This document shows, piece after piece, positions 16,239 to 24,851 of a stretch of DNA of 64,000 bases (position 1 is its first letter; each line of letters starts with the position of its first letter). The notes below the pieces were generated by a model. That model saw only the letters and a list, made by a program, of their open reading frames with translations, ran no database searches and was not told the origin of the DNA. The translations under genes were made by a program, and so were the position numbers. Source of the DNA: Sorangium cellulosum (GTDB lineage Bacteria; Myxococcota_A; Polyangia; Polyangiales; Polyangiaceae); NCBI RefSeq assembly GCF_002950945.1, contig NZ_CP012673.1, positions 3,576,501 to 3,640,500 of the forward strand. Reading direction: 5' to 3'.

Positions 16239-17483
16239 ATGAATCAAACGATCAACGTGTTCGATCCAGCGTTTCGTGCGGACCCGTATCCTCGCCTCGC
16301 CGAGCTCCGGCGCGTGAGCCCGGTATGTCAGATCGAGCCTGGCGGCATGTGGGCCGTGACGCGCTACGAGGACGTGCTCTTCGTCCTCAAGAACCCTGAT
16401 CTCTTCTCGTCGGGGGGCTTCAAGGCGGCGTGGGAGCCGCCCTGGGTGGGTTACAACCCCATGGCCAACTCGATGCTCGCCATGGATCCGCCTGCGCACG
16501 CGCGGCTCCGCGGCCTGATCCACCGGGCGTTCGGGGCGAGCACCGTCGCCCGGCTGGAGCCGCGCGTCCGCGCCATCGCCGACACGCTCGTGGGCGATCT
16601 CGTGGGAGAGGTCGAGTTCGTCGACGGGTTCGCCCTGCCCCTGCCGGCCTTCGTCATCGGCGAGCTCCTCGGGATGGACCCCGCGCTCCGCCGCAATTTC
16701 AAACGCTGGACCGACGATATCCTCTCCATCACGCCGGACCGGCCCGAGGACGCGGAGCGCGTGCGCCAGACCATCGCGGATCTCTCCGGGTACATCCGGG
16801 AGGTCATCGCGGCGCGGCGCCGCGCGCCCGCGGAGGACACGGTGACGGACCTGATCCGCGCCGAGGTCGACGGGCAGCGGCTCACGGACACCGAGATCAT
16901 CGACTTCCTCGTCCTCCTCCTGATCGGCGGGCTGGAGACCACGACGCACCTCCTCTGCAACTCCATGATCTACCTGGCCGCCCATCCCAGCATGATGGAC
17001 CGCCTGCGGGCCGATCCCGCCCTGATCCCGCTGTTCATCGAGGAGATCCTCCGCTACGACGGCACGGTCCTGGCGCTGCCCCGGATCGCGACCAGGGACG
17101 TCACGCTCTCCGGGGTGACGGTGCCCGCGGGGGCGCTGGTGCTCCCGTTCCTGTCCTCTGCCAACCGGGATGAGCGGAAGTTCCCCGATCCGGACCGGTT
17201 CGACCTGCACCGCGGCTCGCAGGGCTCGGTCAGCTTCGGGCACGGCATTCACTTCTGCATCGGCGCGGCGCTGGCCCGCGTGGAGATGCGCGTGGCGCTC
17301 GAGACGCTGCTCGCGCGCTTCCGGCGGATCGAGCGCGGCGCGGGGGAGCTCCAGTACAACCGCGCGATCACCGTGCGCGGCCCGGTGGAGCTGCCGCTCC
17401 GGTTCATCCCGGCGAGCGCCGGCGCCGTCCGCGCGCCGTACGCCCAGGTCGGCGCCGCGATGGAAGTTGCGCTCGCCGAGTGA
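16239..17483 (+). CDS. Cytochrome P450
   Basis: The product is 414 residues from MNQTINVFDPAFRADPYP; this ATG has a G-rich stretch about 9 nt upstream, while the upstream extension has no P450 character. The I-helix oxygen-activation motif is GGLETTTHL (about 229-237), the K-helix ExxR is EEILRY and the heme loop is FGHGIHFCIGAALARVE (333-349, thiolate ligand Cys340). Length and motifs are those of a soluble bacterial class I P450, which takes electrons from a ferredoxin. No ferredoxin or reductase gene is nearby, so redox partners are supplied elsewhere. The substrate cannot be predicted. There is no biosynthetic cluster around it. Confidence 0.93.
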   Translation: MNQTINVFDPAFRADPYPRLAELRRVSPVCQIEPGGMWAVTRYEDVLFVLKNPDLFSSGGFKAAWEPPWVGYNPMANSMLAMDPPAHARLRGLIHRAFGASTVARLEPRVRAIADTLVGDLVGEVEFVDGFALPLPAFVIGELLGMDPALRRNFKRWTDDILSITPDRPEDAERVRQTIADLSGYIREVIAARRRAPAEDTVTDLIRAEVDGQRLTDTEIIDFLVLLLIGGLETTTHLLCNSMIYLAAHPSMMDRLRADPALIPLFIEEILRYDGTVLALPRIATRDVTLSGVTVPAGALVLPFLSSANRDERKFPDPDRFDLHRGSQGSVSFGHGIHFCIGAALARVEMRVALETLLARFRRIERGAGELQYNRAITVRGPVELPLRFIPASAGAVRAPYAQVGAAMEVALAE

Positions 17484-17652
17484 ACGATCCCCCGCCGTCC
17501 GGGAACCCACCTCCAGGAAGACAGCTCGGCTCCGCCGGCGCGCAGCGCGGGAGCGTACGTCGCCGCGCCTGCGCGGGACGGGCGTGATCCTGCGCGCGTG
17601 CGGGAAGGAAAGAACGCCGGGCTGTCCCCAGGAAGGCAGCGGGATCCTGTCC

Positions 17653-18909
17653 ATGCGCACGTCCATCGTCCTCATCGCACTGCTCGGCGCGCAGGCGCTC
17701 GCCGGGTGCTCCTCCGGAGGCACCGGTGATCCGTCGCCGGACAGCGATCTCCTCGAGCCGCCTCCGCCCGGCGCCGGCGTCCAGTACCGCATGGTCTCGA
17801 CGGTTGCGCCGGGGCAGGAGATCGAGCGCTGCAAGCTGTTCGTCGCGCCCCCCGAGGGGCTCTATGTGCAGCGCGACGAGGTGCGGTTCTCGTCCGGGAG
17901 CCATCATGTCATCCTGTACAAGACGGCGTACCGGGAGATCCCGGCCGAGACGCGCGAGGGCATCGCGGTCGACGCGACCGAGGTCCACGATTGCAACAGA
18001 GGCGCCACGGCCGCCTGGGAGATCACCGGGGTGATCGCCGGCTCGCAGTCGTATGAGGGCGAGTCGTTCCTCGGCGAGCTCCCGGACGGGGTGGCGCTCC
18101 GGGTGGAGCCGGGCACCGTGCTCGTCATGAACACACATTACCTGAACGCCACGCCGGAGCCGCTCGAGGCGGACGCGCGCGTGAACCTCCACACGATCCT
18201 GCCGGAGCAGGTCGAGCAGGAGGCGGGCATGCTGTTTCATTACAACCCGTTCATCCGGGTGCCCGCGCAGGGAGAGGCCTCGTCGCGCATGCGGTGCCCG
18301 ATCGCCGAGGACATCTCGCTCGTGCGGGTCCAGTCCCACATGCACCGCCGCGGCGTGGGCTTCGCCGCCCACCACGTCCGCGCCGGCGGCGGGATGGACG
18401 AGATCTACACGAACGAGGCGTGGGAGCAGGTGCCCGTGAAGGTCTTCGACACGCCGCTCGAGGTCAAGGCGGGCGAGGCGCTCGATTTCCGCTGCGATTA
18501 CGTGAACACCGAGCCGCGCGACGTCGCGCAGGGCCTGACCACGCGGGACGAGATGTGCATGCTCATCGGCCCGTATTTCCCGCGCCGCCCCGGCGTCGAC
18601 ACCTGCAGCTACGAGCGCGGCGTCCCCGCCGAGACGTGGTTCGGCTCCGGCGCGGCGACGTGCGCGGAGGCGCTCGCGTGCACCGCCGCGGCCGCGAGCA
18701 ACGCCGACGTCTACGGTTGTGTGGTCGACAGCTGCCCGGGCGCGGCGGAGCAGCTTACCGGCGTCCTGCGCTGCCAGATCACCGCCGGTTACGGCGCGTG
18801 CGAGGACGCGTGTACCGAGGGCGCCGGGCCGCTCGACGCCTGCGACGTGTGTATGGCCGACGCGTGCGCCGCCGAGTCCGCCGCCTGCGCGGCGGCGGCC
18901 TGCGACTGA
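17653..18909 (+). CDS. Lipoprotein resembling copper type II ascorbate-dependent (PHM/DBH-like) monooxygenase
   Basis: The product is 418 residues. MRTSIVLIALLGAQALAGC is a lipoprotein signal with lipobox LAGC (Cys19). The body resembles the two-domain copper hydroxylase fold. A His-His pair in GSHHVILYK (about 83-84) fits the first copper site, and QSHMHRRGVG (about 229-235) fits the HxH pair of the second site. The Met in TRDEMCMLIG (about 301-303) fits the Met ligand. These enzymes hydroxylate aliphatic carbons using O2 and ascorbate; bacterial members are mostly uncharacterised. Residues 325-418 form a separate Cys-rich tail with evenly spaced Cys, probably disulfide-bonded outside the cell. 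Confidence in the fold is moderate and in activity low. Confidence 0.7.
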   Translation: MRTSIVLIALLGAQALAGCSSGGTGDPSPDSDLLEPPPPGAGVQYRMVSTVAPGQEIERCKLFVAPPEGLYVQRDEVRFSSGSHHVILYKTAYREIPAETREGIAVDATEVHDCNRGATAAWEITGVIAGSQSYEGESFLGELPDGVALRVEPGTVLVMNTHYLNATPEPLEADARVNLHTILPEQVEQEAGMLFHYNPFIRVPAQGEASSRMRCPIAEDISLVRVQSHMHRRGVGFAAHHVRAGGGMDEIYTNEAWEQVPVKVFDTPLEVKAGEALDFRCDYVNTEPRDVAQGLTTRDEMCMLIGPYFPRRPGVDTCSYERGVPAETWFGSGAATCAEALACTAAAASNADVYGCVVDSCPGAAEQLTGVLRCQITAGYGACEDACTEGAGPLDACDVCMADACAAESAACAAAACD

Positions 18910-19045
18910 CCCTCCCCCCCGGGACCTCTCCCCCCCGACCCCGACGATCGCCGCGCCCTCCGCGAGCCGCCGCCTGCGCGGCGGCGGCCTGCGACTGACC
19001 TCGCCCAGACCCTGACGAGCGCCGCGCCCTCTCCGAGCGAGGCGG
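18878..19045. repeat. Imperfect tandem duplication of a gene 3' end
   Basis: A perfect 34-bp match covers the last codons and stop of the PHM-like gene (18878-18911) and recurs at 18967-19000. The sequence after each copy is also similar (GACCTC followed by a C-rich stretch and CGCCGCGCCCTC). This indicates a tandem duplication of about 89 bp with later divergence. The second copy lies outside any gene. Confidence 0.7.
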
Positions 19046-19330
19046 AACGCGCGTGCTGGCACGCTGGCACGCTGGCACGCTGGCACGCCCGCGTCTGGCA
19101 CCCGCTCGCACCCCCTCGCGCCGCGTGGGCCTCGCGCGTCCGGCGCGCGTCAATCCCTGTAAAGCCCGCGTTCTGCGGCGCTCCTCCCTCCTGGCACCAG
19201 GCTTGCTCTTGCCCTCGCGAGGCCGCGTGACTCGGCCTCTGCGGCGACGCGCGGGACAGGCACCCTGCGCGCGAGCATGCGCTTGCTTCAATGGATGGAG
19301 AGCTGCTTTCCATCGCAGGAGACTCGCACG
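18910..19330. other. Intergenic region with two repeat types
   Basis: No gene is supported in these 421 bp. The stretch holds the duplicated gene end (to about 19045) and the 8-bp tandem repeat at 19055-19086. The ribosome-binding site of the next gene lies at its right end. Confidence 0.5.
19055..19086. repeat. Tandem repeat, four units of GCTGGCAC
   Basis: Four exact head-to-tail copies of the 8-bp unit GCTGGCAC, followed by a degenerate copy. It lies in non-coding DNA and may vary in copy number between strains through slippage. Confidence 0.8.
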
Positions 19331-20932
19331 ATGACATCACATCCGTGGCAGCTTCAGTTCGGCGCCGGCGTTCCACCTTTCGTCGTCTCGCCCGACCCGT
19401 CGCCGGGGCCCACCGGTGATCTCTCCGCCGCCCCGGGCCGCCGGACGGGCCTCGGTCGAGGCGCCCTGGCCCTCGCGGCGGCCGCCGCGCTCGCCGCCGG
19501 CGGCGGGTGCATCGCGGAGCCCGTCGCGCCCGACGCGCCGTCGATCGAGGCCGATCCGGGCCTGATGCCGGCCTCGGGCGGCCCGCCGGACATGGAGGCG
19601 ATCGTCCTGGAGCACCGGCTCTGGGAGACGTTCCACGACGCCTGCGACGCCGCGGTCCGCAGCCTCTACGGCGCCGCGTTCGCGGGCTCCTGCGACATCG
19701 AGCGGCCCCACCGCAGGATCATCGATGCGGACAACCACATCGCCGAGTACACGGTCGACGTGCAGGTCGGCCCGGGCGCGCGCGACGTCATCGGTCTGCA
19801 CCGGGTCGTCCGCGAGAAGTCGCGCTACCGGCCCGCGGAGCTGAGCGAGGCGGTGATGCTGGTGCACGGCGACGCGTGGCCCTTCCGCGGCGCCTTCCTT
19901 GACGCGCCCGATCGCAACACGTTCGCGGAGTTCCTCGCCCGGGAGGGGATCGACGTGTGGGGCATCGATCTCCGCTGGACCCGCGTCCCCGCCGGGACCG
20001 CCGACACCTCGTTCATGAGCGCGTGGGGGATGGAGAAGGACGCGGACGACCTGGGCATCGCGCTCTCGATCGCGCGCGTGAACCGGGATCTCACCCGCGA
20101 GGCGCCTGCCCACAGCGCCGGCTCCAAGATAAAGCTGCTCGGCTGGAGCCGCGGCGGCCAGCTCGCGTATGCCTATGCGGGGCGCGAGTCCCAGGTGCCG
20201 ATCCTGGCGCGGCGGCACGTCGACGGGATCATCCCCGTCGACATCTACCTGAAGACCGACCTGAGCACCCCGGAGGGCCAGCTGCGCCGGGATTACGCCT
20301 GCGAGCGCCTCGACGTGAACCTCGCCCAGTACAACGATACCTCGCGGAGCGACCGGTATTACTCGTCCCTCGGCTCCGTGATCTCGGCGCTCGGGGGCGC
20401 GGCGCTCGCGGATCCCACCGGCGCCTCGCCCATCCTCGCCGGCATGAGCAACCGGCAGGCGGCGCTGCTCGCCGGCCAGGCGACGTACTTGCTCGAGGAC
20501 GGGCGCCCGCCCACGCCCTTCTATCACCTCGTCGGCGGCACGTTCGACACGAACGGCCTGCCGGTCGATCTGACGTATCTGACGGATGAGTCGCGCTGGT
20601 TCTCGGTCGAGGCGCAGGCCGCGCCGTACCAGCCGATCAAGGGGCTCATCGACTCGGAGCGGGCCATGTGCGGCGATCCGGGGCCCACCATCGCCGATCA
20701 CCTCGGCGCCATTACCGTGCCGGTGCTTTACGTCGGCGCGGGCGGCGGCTTCGGGCAATCCGGCGTTTACACGACGACGCTGCTCGGCAGCACGGACAGG
20801 AGCTCGATCGTGCAGAGCGCTCCCGCCGCGGGGGGCCAGCTCGGCGACATCGGCCACAACGACATCTTCCTCGCCGATGACGCCAAGGATCTGTTCTGGA
20901 ACGGGATCCGGGACTGGATCCTGGCGCGGTAG
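19331..20932 (+). CDS. Secreted alpha/beta hydrolase (lipoprotein)
   Basis: The product is 533 residues. The chosen ATG follows AGGAGACTCGCACG, a good ribosome-binding site. Residues 1-36 are an unusually long polar n-region, followed by a hydrophobic stretch and AAGGGC (lipobox-like, Cys60). The mature part has an alpha/beta-hydrolase pattern: LVHGDAWPF (oxyanion side), the nucleophile elbow GWSRGGQ (Ser about 273) and a late His in GDIGHNDIF (about 516). An acid residue is probably in the strand around VPVLYVGAG. Substrate is unknown; esterase or lipase activity on an extracellular compound is the broad family expectation. It stands alone between unrelated genes on the same strand. Confidence 0.8.
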   Translation: MTSHPWQLQFGAGVPPFVVSPDPSPGPTGDLSAAPGRRTGLGRGALALAAAAALAAGGGCIAEPVAPDAPSIEADPGLMPASGGPPDMEAIVLEHRLWETFHDACDAAVRSLYGAAFAGSCDIERPHRRIIDADNHIAEYTVDVQVGPGARDVIGLHRVVREKSRYRPAELSEAVMLVHGDAWPFRGAFLDAPDRNTFAEFLAREGIDVWGIDLRWTRVPAGTADTSFMSAWGMEKDADDLGIALSIARVNRDLTREAPAHSAGSKIKLLGWSRGGQLAYAYAGRESQVPILARRHVDGIIPVDIYLKTDLSTPEGQLRRDYACERLDVNLAQYNDTSRSDRYYSSLGSVISALGGAALADPTGASPILAGMSNRQAALLAGQATYLLEDGRPPTPFYHLVGGTFDTNGLPVDLTYLTDESRWFSVEAQAAPYQPIKGLIDSERAMCGDPGPTIADHLGAITVPVLYVGAGGGFGQSGVYTTTLLGSTDRSSIVQSAPAAGGQLGDIGHNDIFLADDAKDLFWNGIRDWILAR

Positions 20933-21068
20933 CCCTCGCGCCGCGTTTCTCCGAGGGCCGCCGATCGCGCGGCCGTGCGGCGTCCGGCGTGCGATGCGCG
21001 CGCCGGCCGCGACGCCGTCGGGGAGATCCCCGGCGGGCCGTGCTAGAGCTTCGGCCGAGAGGGAAGAG

Positions 21069-21887
21069 ATGGCGGCTGCCCACCCGGCGAGCGAGAGCTC
21101 CGCGCGACACGTGAACCTCATCAGCCGGTTCCTGGCGGTGCGCGACGTCCCGTCGCTCACCGCGGAGGCCTGCGAGCAGGCGTTTGGCCGGCCGCGGGCC
21201 GATCTGCTGATCCTCCTCGGGAGCGGGGTCCTCGCCGCGGCCGAGCGGGCGGCGGAGGCCTGCGGGCGCGGGCTGGCGGATCGGCTGATGATCGCCGGCG
21301 GCATCGGCCATTCCACGGTGCATCTGGTGAATGCCGTGAAGGCCAGCCGCAAGTACGCGGGCATCGACGCGGCGGGCAAGCCGGAGGCCGTGATCCTGGC
21401 GGAGGTCGCGCGGATCCACGCTGGCGTCGACGTCCGGGAGGTGGTGCTCGAGGTCGAGTCGACCAACTGCGGCAACAACGCGACCTTCGCGCTCCGGGTG
21501 CTGAAGGAGCGGGGCCTGCGCCCCGAGACGATCGTCCTGATGCAGGACCCGACGATGCAGCGGAGGACCGGCGCCTCGTTCGAGAAGGCCTGGAGCGACG
21601 GCCTGGAGCGCGCGCTATTCGTGAATTACGCGGCCTTCGTGCCGGAGGTGGAGGCGAGGGACGGAGCGCTCCGCTTCACGGCCGCGTGTGAGCAGGAGGC
21701 CGCGCCGCTGTGGGAGATGGAGCGGTTCCTGTCGCTCCTCTCGGGGGAGATCCCGAGGCTCCACGACGACGAGAGCGGCTACGGCCCGAGGGGGAGGGGA
21801 TTCATCGGGCATGTCGACGTCCCGGAGGAGGTGCTGAGCGCCTACCGGGAGCTGCTTCCCGTGCTGGGCGTTCACATGCGCATGTGA
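21069..21887 (+). CDS. YdcF-like protein (DUF218 family)
   Basis: The product is 272 residues with a GAGAGGGA ribosome-binding site before the ATG. Family features are visible: an N-terminal LLILLGSGV strand (about 48-56) with a following helix, the motif DVREVVLEVESTNCGNNA (about 123-141), where the family has an E-x-x-S-x-N-T-x-E/N pattern, and VLMQDPTMQRRT, matching the VTxxxHxxRA-type region. E. coli YdcF binds S-adenosylmethionine, but the reaction of this branch is unknown. There is no signal peptide or membrane helix, so it is a cytoplasmic YdcF rather than an ElyC/SanA type. The last six codons lie inside a perfect 22-bp DNA palindrome. Confidence 0.8.
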   Translation: MAAAHPASESSARHVNLISRFLAVRDVPSLTAEACEQAFGRPRADLLILLGSGVLAAAERAAEACGRGLADRLMIAGGIGHSTVHLVNAVKASRKYAGIDAAGKPEAVILAEVARIHAGVDVREVVLEVESTNCGNNATFALRVLKERGLRPETIVLMQDPTMQRRTGASFEKAWSDGLERALFVNYAAFVPEVEARDGALRFTAACEQEAAPLWEMERFLSLLSGEIPRLHDDESGYGPRGRGFIGHVDVPEEVLSAYRELLPVLGVHMRM

Positions 21888-21910
21888 ACGGGTTCACGTG
21901 CGCATGTGAA
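21869..21910. repeat. Tandem palindromes at the end of the YdcF-like gene
   Basis: CGTTCACATGC/GCATGTGAACG (21869-21890) is a perfect 22-bp palindrome covering the last codons and stop. A near copy, TTCACGTGC/GCATGTGAA with one mismatch, follows at 21893-21910. They may serve as a hairpin terminator (no T-run) or as a protein-binding site. Confidence 0.75.
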
Positions 21911-22067
21911 TGGGTTGGTCGTGGTCAGAATCCCCGACCCCGTGAGCCCGGGATCCCGGGCCGCCGGGGTGGCGCTCGTCACCGCACGCCGCGGGCGAGG
22001 GCACGCCGTGGCGCGTGAGCAGCGGCTCTGTGTATGCTGCGGGCCAGGATGAACCGCGAGGCCGCCC

Positions 22068-23924
22068 ATGCCTGAGATGCCGCCTCCCCCTTCGCAGTCG
22101 GACATCGACGCGCTCTTCGCGCGAGCCCGAAGCGCCCGTGTGATCGAGGGCGGCGCTGTGCACGGCAAACCCATGGGCGGCCAGGTGCTGGCGACGTTCA
22201 AGGCCGAGGAGCTGCCGGCGCTGCGCGAAGCGCTCCGGATCGTCGAAGGCGGGCCGCCGTTCCACTGCAGGTGTCTTGGGGACCTCGCCATCGAGCTGCG
22301 CGGGTTGTTCCTGCGCGTGGGCGTGCTCTCGTACCACCACGGGCAATCGGTGCGCCTCGAGGGGGCGTTCTCCGACGCGGATCTCGTCGACGGTCCGGCG
22401 CTGCTGCGCCTGCTGGCAGCGCGCGGCGTCACCGAGCCGCTCGCCCGTCACGAGGCCGACGAGCGGGACCTCGCACGAGGGGATACCGAGCGAGATCGCT
22501 GGATGGAGGCCGCCCCGGAGGCGCTGCGCGAGGGGATGCTCTCCCTCGAGGCCGGCCCGCTCGGCCTGCCGCCGGTCGACGGGGACGTGGTGTTCGACGC
22601 CGGGATCGCGGCGCTCCGGGCGTCAGGGGACGACGACCGCGCGATCGCCTCGCGGCTCTTCGCCTGGCTCGGGACCAGCACGAGCCCATGGTCGGGATAT
22701 CCGGCGTACGAGCACGCTCCGCTCGTGCTCCTCCAGCGCCTCTCGCCCGAGGCCGTGCTCGCCGCGCTGCTCGCCGCGCGCGACGACGACACGCTGCTCG
22801 GGGCCGCGCGTTATGCCGCGGACCATCAGGTCGTGAGCTTCCGGAAGCGGTTCGTGCGCGAGATCCCGGACGAGATGTTCGTGCGCTTCGAGGTGCGGCT
22901 CGCGCGTGTGCCCATGACGCCCGACGGGCTCGCCGACGCGAAGGTGAGGCTCTCCGCCGCGAGGGCCATCGCGACGTCGGCGCGCGGCAGGGCAGCGGAG
23001 CTGGCCGCGCAGCGCGGCCGCGATCTCGCTTGCGTCGCCGTCAGCGAAGACGGGCCGTTCGGCGCGCTCGTCACCGACGGGCAGACGCTGGCGGCCGTCG
23101 ATGTCTACACCGTGGTCCTGATCGATCCGGAGCGTGGCTCGCTCGCGCCGCTGACCACCTACGAAGGATCCGCTTTCACGGACCTCGTCTTCGTCGATGG
23201 CGCGCTGCTCGCGATGCGCGGCAACGAGGGGCGCGTCGATCGCATCGCGCTGGACGGGGGAGGGCGCAGCGTGGTCGCCTCCGAGCTCGCCAGGCCGCTC
23301 GATCCCGTCGATTCGGGCGGCGTCCTTTGCTTCGTCTCGGCGCCGTTCGAGGATCGGATCGTGAGCGGGATGCGCTCGTCCGTGCAGAGGGCGTCGCTGG
23401 TCCGGCTCGGGAAGAGCGCGGGGGTCGAGGTCATCGCGCCCGTGGAGGCGGGCGTCGCCGCGCTCGCGGCCGACGCGACGCACCTCTATTATGCAACCAC
23501 GAACCTGGAGCGCGAGGGCGCGCTCTTCCGGGTGGCGCGCGCTGGCGGCAAACCTTCCATGCTGGCCAAGGTCGGCCGGCTCGGGCACGCGACGGCGCAG
23601 CCTGCGCTGGTGATCGCCGGCGATCACGCCGTCTTCGCGGACGGCCGCGACCTGCGGCGCGTCCCCGTCGGCGGGGGTCAGGCCGTGACGCTGCACCGGA
23701 CCGACGCGCCGATCGGGGCGCTCGCGGTCGTGTCGGACGGGATCGTCGTCATCCTCGGCGAGATGTCCGACGGCTCATGGGACGTCGTTCACCTGCCGAG
23801 CAAGGGGGGAAAGCCCCGAAAGCTCGGCACGCTGCAGCGACGCCCCTACCACCGGCTGAAGATGGTGAGCCGCGGCGGCGAGGCGTTCTTCACGCTCGAC
23901 GACAGGCTTTATCGCGCGCGCTGA
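22068..23924 (+). CDS. Hypothetical protein with C-terminal beta-propeller-like region
   Basis: The product is 618 residues, and I do not recognise the family. There is no signal peptide or transmembrane helix, so it is probably cytoplasmic. Residues 1-310 are mostly alpha-helical by composition, with a conserved-looking FHCRCLGDLAIEL patch near 65-77. Residues 315-618 show repeating beta-rich units with GALVTDGQTLAAVDVYT-, FVDGALLAMRGNEG- and YYATTNLEREGALFRV-like blades, typical of a degenerate propeller. The start (ATG at 22068) has GAGG upstream. The gene stands alone, with the YdcF-like gene 180 bp before it and a convergent lipoprotein gene after it. Confidence 0.75.
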   Translation: MPEMPPPPSQSDIDALFARARSARVIEGGAVHGKPMGGQVLATFKAEELPALREALRIVEGGPPFHCRCLGDLAIELRGLFLRVGVLSYHHGQSVRLEGAFSDADLVDGPALLRLLAARGVTEPLARHEADERDLARGDTERDRWMEAAPEALREGMLSLEAGPLGLPPVDGDVVFDAGIAALRASGDDDRAIASRLFAWLGTSTSPWSGYPAYEHAPLVLLQRLSPEAVLAALLAARDDDTLLGAARYAADHQVVSFRKRFVREIPDEMFVRFEVRLARVPMTPDGLADAKVRLSAARAIATSARGRAAELAAQRGRDLACVAVSEDGPFGALVTDGQTLAAVDVYTVVLIDPERGSLAPLTTYEGSAFTDLVFVDGALLAMRGNEGRVDRIALDGGGRSVVASELARPLDPVDSGGVLCFVSAPFEDRIVSGMRSSVQRASLVRLGKSAGVEVIAPVEAGVAALAADATHLYYATTNLEREGALFRVARAGGKPSMLAKVGRLGHATAQPALVIAGDHAVFADGRDLRRVPVGGGQAVTLHRTDAPIGALAVVSDGIVVILGEMSDGSWDVVHLPSKGGKPRKLGTLQRRPYHRLKMVSRGGEAFFTLDDRLYRAR

Positions 23925-24128
23925 GACATCCCTGCTTCGGTGCCGTCCTTGCGACGGCGACGCGGGACAACAGGGGAGGGGGACCGCGATGCGGGCGGTG
24001 TCGTTCGATTCGAGGCCGCCCCCGCCGCGCCGCGGGACGCCCGCCCGGGGCGCGAGCTGACGGCACCTCGATCAGAACAGATCGACGATGTCGCGAGCGG
24101 TCCGAGCTGTCGACCGAGCTCGCTCGGC

Positions 24129-24851
24129 TCAGTAAACCACAGAAATGTTCCCGTTGTAAGAGCTCGATCTGTCACAATTGCTGATTGTGAATGTGTAGTA
24201 GTAGACGCCGGTTGAAACCAGAGATCCAGTACCATTCACCCTGCCGTTCCAGCTGATGTCACCTCCGAGGACGCCCGGAGTTCCAGGTGCAGCGCTGGCG
24301 CTGCTCTGATACACGGAACCGCCCCACCGATTCACGATCGTCAGCGAGTACGAATGCGCGTTGATGGGGACTCCGATCTGTCTGGATGAGTCGACGACCA
24401 TCCATCTGTCGTTGTAACCATCGTCGTTGGGCGTCATGACGTTGGGTACGAACACGGAGAACGCGCCGTACAGGTGCCTCCATACCGGTGTCTGTGCGAA
24501 TGTTATTTCGCCGGTCGCGCGATCGATGATGAACAGATTTATCCTCGTGTCCTGCGTAGGAGTGAACGTTATCGTTGGCGTGTTCGTGTCTCGCGGTATG
24601 TCGGTTCCTGACCAGGCGTACACGTAGTCGCCGGACCCGTTGGCAACCGCAGTGAGCGTGGTCGAGCATTGCGTTGCTGTCTTGCTGATCGATGCTGTCA
24701 GGGCTTGGGATGACTCGCCGACAAGCTCTGCGGCGTCCCCGCCCGTCGTCTCGTCGTTGTCGCTGTACTCCTCTGCATCGGCGCCGATGGCGCAACCAAG
24801 CAGGCCTGTTCCCAAGGCCATCAGGATGAGTGTTGCTTGTCCGTAGCGCAT
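24129..24851 (-). CDS. Lipoprotein with gliding-motility-associated C-terminal (CHU_C-like) domain
   Basis: The product is 240 residues, with GGAGG 7-11 nt before the ATG. MRYGQATLILMALGTGLLGC is a lipoprotein signal (Cys20). An acidic EEYSDNDET stretch follows, then an Ig/PKD-like domain (about 48-115). The final 120 residues fit the CHU_C pattern: FVPNVMTPNDDGYNDRW, a LTIVNRWGGSVYQS strand, WNGRVNG and GVYYYTFTI. In Bacteroidetes this domain ends proteins exported by the type IX system; here it follows a lipid anchor, and there are no Por/Gld genes in the window. Base composition is visibly lower in GC than the neighbours, with AT-ending codons, which suggests transfer or weaker adaptation. 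Function is unknown; a surface structural role is a guess. Confidence 0.85.
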   Translation of the reverse strand: MRYGQATLILMALGTGLLGCAIGADAEEYSDNDETTGGDAAELVGESSQALTASISKTATQCSTTLTAVANGSGDYVYAWSGTDIPRDTNTPTITFTPTQDTRINLFIIDRATGEITFAQTPVWRHLYGAFSVFVPNVMTPNDDGYNDRWMVVDSSRQIGVPINAHSYSLTIVNRWGGSVYQSSASAAPGTPGVLGGDISWNGRVNGTGSLVSTGVYYYTFTISNCDRSSSYNGNISVVY

